Under the pieces are notes generated by a model, which saw only the letters and a list, made by a program, of their open reading frames with translations, did no database searches and had not been told where the DNA came from. From assembly GCA_903831545.1 (NCBI GenBank), contig CAIKYI010000004.1, positions 1 to 6,125 on the forward strand: DNA of 6,125 nt, in the 5' to 3' direction. Positions 1-5,573 of this stretch are shown piece by piece (position 1 is the stretch's first letter; each line of letters starts with the position of its first letter). A program made the translations under genes and the position numbers. The stretch is from an uncultured Methylobacter sp. Its GTDB lineage: Bacteria; Pseudomonadota; Gammaproteobacteria; Methylococcales; Methylomonadaceae.

Positions 1-33
1 AATGGCTGCTTCGTTCTGCGTAGCATCTGCCAT
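1..33 (-). CDS. 5' end of an unidentified gene (11 codons), possibly the XrtA-associated FemAB-like protein
   Basis: An ATG at 31-33 on the minus strand opens a frame that reads MADATQNEAAI and runs off the window edge. It lies 14 bp after the stop codon of the polysaccharide deacetylase, in the same direction, as expected for the next gene of the operon. No convincing Shine-Dalgarno sequence precedes it (ttactctgtaaaac), which is also true of the deacetylase before it. Eleven residues are too few to assign a family. In many XrtA loci the gene after the deacetylase encodes a FemAB-like acyltransferase (TIGR03019), so that is the best guess. It rests on gene order alone. Confidence 0.45.
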   Translation of the reverse strand, partial: MADATQNEAAI

Positions 34-47
34 GTTTTACAGAGTAA

Positions 48-899
48 TTATGATTTATTAAGAAATATATTTTCCATGGTATCCCACTTAAAATCAGTCA
101 ATAGCTGTTGTATTCTATTTTCCATGCGCTGCAGATTTAAATAATGCCGGGTCCGGGTTTTTAAGCTTAACCCTGTTTGCCTGGGTTGTTCGGGATCAAT
201 TTCCCAAGGATGAAAATAGAAAATACCAGGCTGCTTTTCAGTGTTATTAACATGGTTAAAGGCCCATTTCGAAAAGACATAAGGATAAAATCTAAAAAAA
301 CCGCCCCCGCCACAAGGCAAATTTTTACTGCCGAATTTTACTGTCGTAATTGGAATTTCTTTAAAATCACTGCCGGCTATTGGCTCAAACATAAATCTGG
401 GTGCATCGGGCATGCCATATAAATCATGTTTGACTGGATAGATACTGGAACTGTATTCAAAACCTTCTTCTTGTAAAACATCCAGTGCCCAAAGATTTTT
501 TGCGCCTATTGAGTAACTGGCGGCGCGGTAACCTTTTACTTCTTTGCCGCTTAGTGCTTCGAGTATTTTTTTGGTTCTGGATACATCTTCACGAAATTGC
601 TCAGGCGTTTGCTCGGTTACCCGGATATGCTCATAACCATGACACGCCAGTTCATGACCGTCCTTAATAATCCGCTTAACCAAATCAGGATAACGCTCAG
701 CGACCCAACCTAATGTAAAGAATGTAGCTTTTATATCTCTGGCTTCAAAAATATCGAGGATGCGTTGGGTATTTTTCTCTACTCTATGGGGCAAAGTTTC
801 CCATTGTGATTTTGCAATATACGGTTCAAAAGCTGATACCTGGAAATAATCTTCCACGTCCACGGTCATGGCGTTTTTAAGCGGTTGTAAGATTGACAT
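48..899 (-). CDS. XrtA/PEP-CTERM-system polysaccharide deacetylase (NodB fold, TIGR03006-like)
   Basis: A 283-residue carbohydrate esterase family 4 (NodB-type) protein, predicted to remove N-acetyl groups from the locus exopolysaccharide or a lipid-linked intermediate. Visible motifs: motif 1 TVDVEDYFQ (12-20) with the catalytic-base/metal aspartate pair region D14, E16, D17; ATFFTLGW (58-65); metal-binding HGYEH (H87, H91); GYRAASYSI (123-131) with R125; the subfamily signature CGGGGFFRFYPY (196-207); and FYFHPWEID (227-235) with catalytic-region H230. The DVEDYFQVSAFE opening and GGGG-F-R-YPY block are typical of the PEP-CTERM-associated subfamily rather than general chitin or xylan deacetylases. 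No signal peptide or membrane segment is visible, so the protein may be cytoplasmic or exported in an unrecognised way. The frame stays open to 1028, inside wecB, but start 899 is chosen because homology begins here, 19 bp after the wecB stop. An internal ATG at 869 (MTVDVEDYF) is the alternative. Neither start has a good ribosome binding site, so translation may be coupled to wecB. Confidence 0.93.
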   Translation of the reverse strand: MSILQPLKNAMTVDVEDYFQVSAFEPYIAKSQWETLPHRVEKNTQRILDIFEARDIKATFFTLGWVAERYPDLVKRIIKDGHELACHGYEHIRVTEQTPEQFREDVSRTKKILEALSGKEVKGYRAASYSIGAKNLWALDVLQEEGFEYSSSIYPVKHDLYGMPDAPRFMFEPIAGSDFKEIPITTVKFGSKNLPCGGGGFFRFYPYVFSKWAFNHVNNTEKQPGIFYFHPWEIDPEQPRQTGLSLKTRTRHYLNLQRMENRIQQLLTDFKWDTMENIFLNKS

Positions 900-918
900 G
901 GGCTTAAGCAAAGCTAAA

Positions 919-2037
919 TTACAGATAGTTTTTTTTAATATCTTCGACGATACGCGTGGCGGCGTTACCATCCCAATATTCTGGAATGCGCCCCGATTTT
1001 CCACCGGTTGCCAATATCTCATCGGCACAGGCCTTAATCTTTTCCGGTTCAGTTCCCACTATGGTATTTGTGCCTTGCTCAACGGTTATTGGTCTTTCAG
1101 TGTTTTCGCGCAAGGTGACACAAGGAATTCCCAATGCTGTGGTTTCTTCCTGTAACCCGCCTGAATCAGTTAAAACCATTTTTGCGGACTTCATCAATCC
1201 CAGCATTTGCAAGTAGCCAACCGGTGGCAAACAGATAATACTGTCTGTGGTGATAAGTTCTAACAAGCCATCCTGTTCTATTCGATTACGTGTTCGAGGA
1301 TGAATCGGAAAAATAACCGGAATTTTTTGACTAAGGGCGACGATGCTTTGTAGCAGTGATTTTAAAATTACCGGATCATCAACATTTGAGGGCCGATGCA
1401 TGGTTAACAACGCATAATTCCCTTGCTGAATAGTTGTGTCTTTTTGATATGCGTTTAAAGTGTCAGTAAAAAGAATTGCATGCTCAAGATTTGCCAATAA
1501 TGAGTCAATCATGACATTGCCGGCAAAACAAACCCGGTTGCTGTCTATGCCCTCATCAATGAGGTTTTGTTCTGCACTTCTTTCTGTTGTAAACAGCCGG
1601 TCTGAAATCTGATCGGTCAAGATTCGATTAATTTCTTCCGGCATTTCCCTATCCCGGCTTCTTAAACCTGCTTCTACATGTAGAATGGGAATTTGTTTTT
1701 TTACCGCTACTAAACTACAAGCAATGGTTGAATTTACATCACCGACAACCAAGACTGCACAGGGTTTGACTTTATCCAGGACTGGTTCAAACCGTAACAT
1801 AATATTGGCTGTTTGTTCACTATGCGAACCGGAACCTACACCTAAGTCAATATCAGGTTCTGGTATGCCTAATTGTTGGAAAAATGATGCTTTCATATCT
1901 TGATCATAGTGTTGACCGGTATGAACCAAATAGGGTGTAACCTGATCTTTTAATGCCTCAAATGCTTTAATGATGGGCGCCATTTTCATAAAATTTGGCC
2001 TTGCACCGACGACACAAACGATTGTTTTTTTGTCCAT
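919..2037 (-). CDS. wecB: UDP-N-acetylglucosamine 2-epimerase, non-hydrolysing
   Basis: A 372-residue cytoplasmic enzyme of GT-B-like fold that interconverts UDP-GlcNAc and UDP-ManNAc, supplying ManNAc (or ManNAcA after oxidation) for surface polysaccharide. The length matches the family (about 360-380). Motifs in order: GARPNFMKMAPI (11-22); HTGQHYD (39-45); VVGDVNST (97-104) with D100; HVEAGLRS (120-127) with E122; PEEINRILTD (133-142) with E134; TMHRPSNVD (212-220) with H214; PIHPRTR (244-250); and the UDP-binding C-terminal block DSGGLQEET (291-299), then RENTERPITVEQGTN (310-324). D100, E122, E134 and H214 correspond to the catalytic or substrate-contacting residues known in E. coli WecB, so the enzyme looks intact. 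ATG 2037 is preferred over ATG 2064: family members start right at the first beta strand, and 2037 leaves a 10-bp gap after the ATPase gene with an AGGG upstream, whereas 2064 would overlap that gene. A run of eight A lies nine codons or fewer from the 3' end and appears harmless. Confidence 0.96.
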   Translation of the reverse strand: MDKKTIVCVVGARPNFMKMAPIIKAFEALKDQVTPYLVHTGQHYDQDMKASFFQQLGIPEPDIDLGVGSGSHSEQTANIMLRFEPVLDKVKPCAVLVVGDVNSTIACSLVAVKKQIPILHVEAGLRSRDREMPEEINRILTDQISDRLFTTERSAEQNLIDEGIDSNRVCFAGNVMIDSLLANLEHAILFTDTLNAYQKDTTIQQGNYALLTMHRPSNVDDPVILKSLLQSIVALSQKIPVIFPIHPRTRNRIEQDGLLELITTDSIICLPPVGYLQMLGLMKSAKMVLTDSGGLQEETTALGIPCVTLRENTERPITVEQGTNTIVGTEPEKIKACADEILATGGKSGRIPEYWDGNAATRIVEDIKKNYL

Positions 2038-2045
2038 TGCCTTAT

Positions 2046-2049
2046 CCCT
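2046..2049 (-). promoter_or_regulatory. Ribosome binding site supporting wecB start at 2037
   Basis: On the minus strand the sequence before ATG 2037 is tagggataaggcaATG. The AGGG is 8 nt upstream and shares bases with the TAG stop of the ATPase gene. A second weak purine match, AAGG, sits only 2 nt upstream, too close to be ideal. This supports the shorter start and suggests translational coupling of wecB to the ATPase gene. Confidence 0.5.
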
Positions 2050-3073
2050 ATTCTTGCCCTGCATCTTCGTTATAAATATTGTCCATATCCAATTGGATTA
2101 AGATAGCTTTGCGTAATAATGCGCGCTCTTTATTTAAAGTGTTTTGCAGTTTCAACGCTATCTTTTCCAGAGCTAATACGCGTTGTTCCAAAGACCCTGT
2201 GGGATCAATCGTTAAATTCAAAGTAGCGGGTACTATTTCTTTTAACTCTTCATTTACAATTGCTGATTCTTCTTCAATTTCGGCAATCACTTTAATTATC
2301 GAATTTAAATCGATTAGCATCAATTCTTCGAGATACCCATAGAGTAACACCCTGTCAAATAGAGTGTTTATCCTTCTGGGAATGCCTTGAGTGTAATTGC
2401 AAATGGTATTGAAGATTTCCTCTTCAAATTGAGGAGTCTGGCTCCAACCGGCTTTTTGTAATCTGAATAAAATATAGCTTTGAGTTTCTTCTTCGTTTAG
2501 CGGTTTTAATTGATAAGTTGCAACTATGCGCTGCCTTAATTGTTCCATTTCAGGTAAAAATAAGGTTTCACTTAATTCGGGTTGACCAATTAGAAATATC
2601 TGAAATAACGACTTTCCAGCCAATTCAAAATTGGTCAGCATTCTCAACTCTTCCAATGAATCCTTGGGAAGATTTTGAGCTTCATCAACTATCATCAAAA
2701 CCCGTTTACCATCGCGAGCCTGCTGCATAAAGTAACGATGAATTCTGGTTAACAAGGTCGATTTGTCTTCGCCGTCGTAAGGTAAACCAAATGTTGCCGA
2801 TATTATTTTTAGTAAATCATCCGCCCCCACTTGCGAGGACACCATAATGCCTATGGAGATATTGTCATCATTTAAACTTTTAACCAGTTCTTTAACCAGC
2901 ATGGTTTTGCCTGTGCCGGGCTTACCAATGACAATAACAAAGCCTTCGCCTTGCTTTAAGCCATAATGCATATAAGCCAAGGCTCTTCTGTGTACCTCAC
3001 TGTTAAAAAAGAAATCAGTGTCGGCATTTAACTGAAAAGGTTTTTTATTCAGATTATAGAAACCATCGTACAT
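2048..3073 (-). CDS. XrtA-associated AAA ATPase (ExeA/GspA-like, TIGR03015-like)
   Basis: A 341-residue P-loop ATPase of the ExeA/GspA type found next to exosortase loci. The N-terminus MYDGFYNLNKKPFQLN with FFF at 21-23 is characteristic of this family. Walker A is GKPGTGKT (50-57), Walker B is VLMIVDEAQNL (125-135), a sensor-1-like LIGQPEL lies at 161-167, and a sensor-2-like GIPRRIN at 230-236, so ATP binding and hydrolysis appear intact. Residues from about 290 form a heptad-rich, probably coiled-coil tail (LEQRVLALEKIALKLQNTL). No transmembrane segment or peptidoglycan-binding domain is seen, unlike ExeA, which carries both. Its exact role is unknown; by analogy with ExeA/GspA it may help to place an outer-membrane complex through the cell wall. 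It starts 2 bp after the stop of the barrel gene, so the two are probably translated together. The only nearby ribosome binding candidate, GAGA in atgagatattaacaATG, is weak and lies in the barrel gene's last codons. Confidence 0.93.
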   Translation of the reverse strand: MYDGFYNLNKKPFQLNADTDFFFNSEVHRRALAYMHYGLKQGEGFVIVIGKPGTGKTMLVKELVKSLNDDNISIGIMVSSQVGADDLLKIISATFGLPYDGEDKSTLLTRIHRYFMQQARDGKRVLMIVDEAQNLPKDSLEELRMLTNFELAGKSLFQIFLIGQPELSETLFLPEMEQLRQRIVATYQLKPLNEEETQSYILFRLQKAGWSQTPQFEEEIFNTICNYTQGIPRRINTLFDRVLLYGYLEELMLIDLNSIIKVIAEIEEESAIVNEELKEIVPATLNLTIDPTGSLEQRVLALEKIALKLQNTLNKERALLRKAILIQLDMDNIYNEDAGQE

Positions 3074-3075
3074 TG

Positions 3076-4656
3076 TTAATATCTCATAAATAAACTGGCT
3101 GTTGCTCGATTTTCCTGATAATCATTGGTCGTCAGATCTGATATTTGATTTACATGACGCAGTTCCAGCATTCCGTAGATACGCGTGGTAATTGACCTGT
3201 TGATCCCAATTGAAAGATCATAACGGTCACTTTTGGTATTTGTGATGCTAGTACCGGTGGTTTGCTGCCACAAAGGTCGTAAAAAAGCACTGGTTTTACT
3301 GGCGAATTTCCAATTCCAGGAACCACTTATGCCTCTTACTTTCTCACTGTTACCACTTAATTGGTAGACACGGTCTTCGTTAAAAGCACTTGCACCTATC
3401 GTACTTTTTCCAGTGTTATAGGTAGAAGAAAGATTCCATGTTTTTCGGACAATGACATCATTGGTAAAGGTTGGGATATTAATTGCTCTTGTATTTGCAA
3501 CAGGATCTACTATTGCATTTCCTGCTGTATCCTGAACGTTAAATATCTGTTGTTGCAATAAGATTTCCTGCACCGTGGTGGTATCATTATCATGCCTCAA
3601 CGCCCAGGTTGACTGTCTTGTTCGATAATTTAGCGCTGTTTGCCATGTAGTTCCTGAATTTAACCCTATTGAATTTTTTCTGTAGGTTGTATTCCAGGTT
3701 AGTCTTTGCATCGGTGATACATTAACTGTTACATAGCTGTTATTTCCACCGCCAACTTCTACACTATAATACGAACTTGGTTTCCATTGTCCGCCAAACG
3801 TATAAAAAACACCGTTTTTACTCGTATTGGTCGTAGAAAGAAAACTATTGTTGCTATAACCACCCTGAGCAAAAACATTAAAATATTGATTTATAAATGT
3901 TCTCACTGAAGCATTGGAATTCTGAAATTTAACATTGTCGCCGCCGTCCCGATAATTTTCAGTATTATTATGTGCAAGGTTCCATTTAACCCGCTTAAAT
4001 TCGTTGCCACTGTTTAGCTGCACGATTTCTGCGATATTTACCGTATCTGTAATTGGATTTAATGTTGAATTGGAATTATTATTTGAATTAGAGCCTGTAG
4101 TTACCGTATCAAAATTTAGCCGGAGATTTCCATTAGCGTAATCTCCAAATCGTGGCGTCCAATACGGTGACATACCAAATGTTGACACATTTGTACTATT
4201 ACCAGACTTTGATATATTATCATTGGCCGTCTGGAATTGATTATTGGTATTTTGTTGACTGATCGAGCTATGAGAATCTAAAAATAATCTATTTGCATAT
4301 AAGGTATTGTGTGAATTATATTGCAACTGATTTGCTGTACTTAATTTGTTATTACCGCCAGCATTATATAAATTCTGCATTGTATAATTCAGATTCAACG
4401 TTGACCTGGCAGAGCGGCCAATAATTGAAACTCCGGGGCTAACCTCTGAAACAAAAGCACTTTTTTCATTTCCTGATGTGGACAGATTGATATTATCGGA
4501 AAATATTTCTTTTGCTGAAACTGATGGCCTTATTGTCACATCAAAAGCACTAACATATTGAGAATGTCCCGCCATACAAAAAAAACCTGTATATTGGACT
4601 AACTTCAATAATATATTAAATATACTCCTTCTGAAATTTATATCATCAATTCCCAT
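3076..4656 (-). CDS. PEP-CTERM-system-associated outer-membrane beta-barrel protein of unknown function (TIGR03016-like)
   Basis: About 526 residues from the start used here. The N-terminus has two arginines (R9, R10), a hydrophobic stretch (about 11-30) and a plausible signal-peptidase site after QYVSA (A37). The mature part opens with FDVTIRPSVSAKEIFSDN, then SAFVSEVSPGVSI and LFLDSHSSISQQN. I recognise this pattern as the uncharacterised outer-membrane family of XrtA loci. The rest is alternating polar/hydrophobic strands rich in Asn, Ser, Thr and aromatics. It ends ATASLFMRY, with the terminal aromatic residue expected of a Bam-recognised barrel. An Asn/Ser-rich loop (GSNSNNNSNS) lies near residue 190. 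The start is uncertain. ATGs at 4689, 4671, 4665 and 4656 all lie within the 3' end of the kinase gene; 4656 gives the smallest overlap (11 bp). A strong AAGGAG further downstream suggests a possible non-ATG start (see separate entry). The function is not established; a role in polymer or PEP-CTERM protein export is inference. Confidence 0.9.
   Translation of the reverse strand: MGIDDINFRRSIFNILLKLVQYTGFFCMAGHSQYVSAFDVTIRPSVSAKEIFSDNINLSTSGNEKSAFVSEVSPGVSIIGRSARSTLNLNYTMQNLYNAGGNNKLSTANQLQYNSHNTLYANRLFLDSHSSISQQNTNNQFQTANDNISKSGNSTNVSTFGMSPYWTPRFGDYANGNLRLNFDTVTTGSNSNNNSNSTLNPITDTVNIAEIVQLNSGNEFKRVKWNLAHNNTENYRDGGDNVKFQNSNASVRTFINQYFNVFAQGGYSNNSFLSTTNTSKNGVFYTFGGQWKPSSYYSVEVGGGNNSYVTVNVSPMQRLTWNTTYRKNSIGLNSGTTWQTALNYRTRQSTWALRHDNDTTTVQEILLQQQIFNVQDTAGNAIVDPVANTRAINIPTFTNDVIVRKTWNLSSTYNTGKSTIGASAFNEDRVYQLSGNSEKVRGISGSWNWKFASKTSAFLRPLWQQTTGTSITNTKSDRYDLSIGINRSITTRIYGMLELRHVNQISDLTTNDYQENRATASLFMRY
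4578..4585 (-). repeat. Run of eight T in the signal-peptide coding region of the barrel gene
   Basis: The coding strand reads aggTTTTTTTTgtatg, encoding Gly-Phe-Phe-Cys-Met in the hydrophobic core of the predicted signal peptide. Runs of this length are prone to slippage in replication. A one-base change here would put the mature barrel out of frame with every candidate start upstream of it. Whether it really varies cannot be seen from one sequence. Confidence 0.4.
4625..4630 (-). promoter_or_regulatory. Strong Shine-Dalgarno sequence (AAGGAG) without a matching ATG
   Basis: On the minus strand, 15 nt after the kinase stop codon (4646-4648), the sequence reads cagAAGGAGtatatttaatata. It is the best ribosome binding site in the window, in the position expected for the barrel gene. 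No ATG or GTG follows at normal spacing. In-frame candidates are ATA at 4614 (10 nt spacing) and TTG at 4608 (16 nt spacing). The other two frames close at once (TAA, TGA). A start at ATA would give MLLKLVQYTGFFCMAG, a typical signal peptide. The motif also encodes Arg-Arg if translation begins at an upstream ATG, so it may be partly coincidental. Confidence 0.5.
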
Positions 4657-5554
4657 ACAACCCATATCCATAATGATCTGCGTCTGCATTTGATTGTATT
4701 TTGTTTAGAAGTACCAATACAACATCGCAAAACATCAATTTATTAACCGAAGACATTATCATACTTTGCGGCGTTTTTTCGGCTTCGACTACCAATACGA
4801 CTTGCCCAACCAAGCCGGCCAGAACCTCACCTTGTGTAGCCGCCAATAAAGGCGGTGAATCAAAAATAACGATCCGATCAGGATATCTGTTACTTAATTC
4901 CTGGGCCAGTACAATCATTTTATTACTATTCAATAATTCTGTTGAATGCTTGTGCTGCTTACCCGCAGGAATTACGCTTAAACCTGGCATATTGGTTTTT
5001 TGCACGATGTCTGAAAACTCAATATCATTACCTTCCAGATACTCAACCAAGCCGGGGGTTGCTTTTATGCCTAATGTTTTGGCTACAGATGGACGCGCCA
5101 CATCTGCATCTATCAATAGAACTTTTTTATCCCGCTCATTTGCAATGCTTAAAGCAAGGTTTATGGCTGTAAAGGTTTTGCCTTCACCAGGAACACTACT
5201 GGTCACTAAAATCAAATTTGACCGATTTATGCCAACGCTACCTACCCCAAAAGCATTATTGATTAAAGGTCTTTTGATATTCCTGTATTCTTCTTCCGCT
5301 TGTGAATGTGTATTGCTGGAAGGAGTGACGAAACTTAACTCAGCTAGTTTATCCCAATCAATAACTGATATTTGTCTGGTATCCAAGAGCTTTTCTTTTT
5401 CCACAGCCCCCTGAAGTTTTATTATTGGAGGTGGAATTGGTGAATTTACTTGCCCGTTTAAATCAAATTGAGTTCCTGTGACAGAATTCGTTGAATCATC
5501 TGACTTAGGCTTTTCATCTTTGGCTTTATTTAAAGCTCTTTCAATAATGCTCAT
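4646..5554 (-). CDS. XrtA-associated tyrosine autokinase (BY-kinase, TIGR03018-like)
   Basis: A 302-residue cytoplasmic bacterial tyrosine kinase of the Wzc-C/CapB/EpsG type, which works with a separate chain-length protein to control polymer length and export through cycles of autophosphorylation. The conserved opening MSIIERALNKAK is followed by a Pro/polar linker (about 20-65). The ATPase core holds Walker A SSVPGEGKT (119-127), Walker A' LLIDADVARPS (146-156) and Walker B IVIFDSPPLL (228-237). The C-terminus HYGYGLYGN carries a short tyrosine cluster (Y295, Y297, Y300), the likely autophosphorylation site; it is smaller than the cluster of E. coli Wzc. There is no transmembrane segment, consistent with a two-gene Wzz plus kinase arrangement, and the membrane partner is encoded 19 bp upstream. 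The start is well supported by AGAGG 5 nt before the ATG. The codons of the tyrosine cluster overlap the candidate start codons of the barrel gene. Confidence 0.95.
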   Translation of the reverse strand: MSIIERALNKAKDEKPKSDDSTNSVTGTQFDLNGQVNSPIPPPIIKLQGAVEKEKLLDTRQISVIDWDKLAELSFVTPSSNTHSQAEEEYRNIKRPLINNAFGVGSVGINRSNLILVTSSVPGEGKTFTAINLALSIANERDKKVLLIDADVARPSVAKTLGIKATPGLVEYLEGNDIEFSDIVQKTNMPGLSVIPAGKQHKHSTELLNSNKMIVLAQELSNRYPDRIVIFDSPPLLAATQGEVLAGLVGQVVLVVEAEKTPQSMIMSSVNKLMFCDVVLVLLNKIQSNADADHYGYGLYGN

Positions 5555-5559
5555 TTATA

Positions 5560-5564
5560 CCTCT
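5560..5564 (-). promoter_or_regulatory. Ribosome binding site of the tyrosine kinase gene
   Basis: The minus strand reads aatAGAGGtataaATG. AGAGG lies 5 nt before the ATG at 5554, within the 19-bp gap after the chain-length gene. This is a clear Shine-Dalgarno sequence and fixes the kinase start. Confidence 0.7.
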
Positions 5565-5573
5565 ATTGAATTT

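Noticed and set aside
929..936. T8 run on the plus strand as a rho-independent terminator
   Set aside because: All genes run on the minus strand, where this is an A run inside wecB, and I see no GC-rich hairpin next to it.
900..1028. N-terminal extension of the deacetylase to an ATG at 1028
   Set aside because: The extra 43 residues overlap the end of wecB in another frame, look unlike the family, and the family signature begins right after the ATG at 899.
2038..2064. wecB start at the ATG at 2064
   Set aside because: It would add nine residues before the first beta strand and overlap the ATPase gene by 17 bp. The ATG at 2037 has an AGGG at suitable distance and fits the family N-terminus.
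4573..4575. ATG at 4575 as the start of the barrel protein
   Set aside because: It would remove the hydrophobic core of the signal peptide, leaving an outer-membrane protein with no export signal, and it has no Shine-Dalgarno sequence (a T run precedes it).
4608..4630. A frameshift at the T8 tract as the reason for the missing ATG after AAGGAG
   Set aside because: The other two frames directly after the AAGGAG hit stop codons (TAA, TGA) before the tract and contain no start codon, so moving the frame at the tract does not produce a better start.
4594..4632. Tat signal (twin arginine) in the barrel leader
   Set aside because: FRRSIFNIL has the two arginines but not the rest of the consensus. 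Those arginine codons are the AAGGAG ribosome-site-like sequence and may not be translated at all. Outer-membrane barrels normally use Sec.
4701..5414. 237-codon open frame on the plus strand
   Set aside because: It lies wholly antisense to the tyrosine kinase gene, whose motifs are intact. Its translation shows no recognisable domain and is explained by codon bias of the minus-strand gene. The other plus-strand frames (for example 177-422, 868-1155, 2079-2342) are rejected for the same reason.
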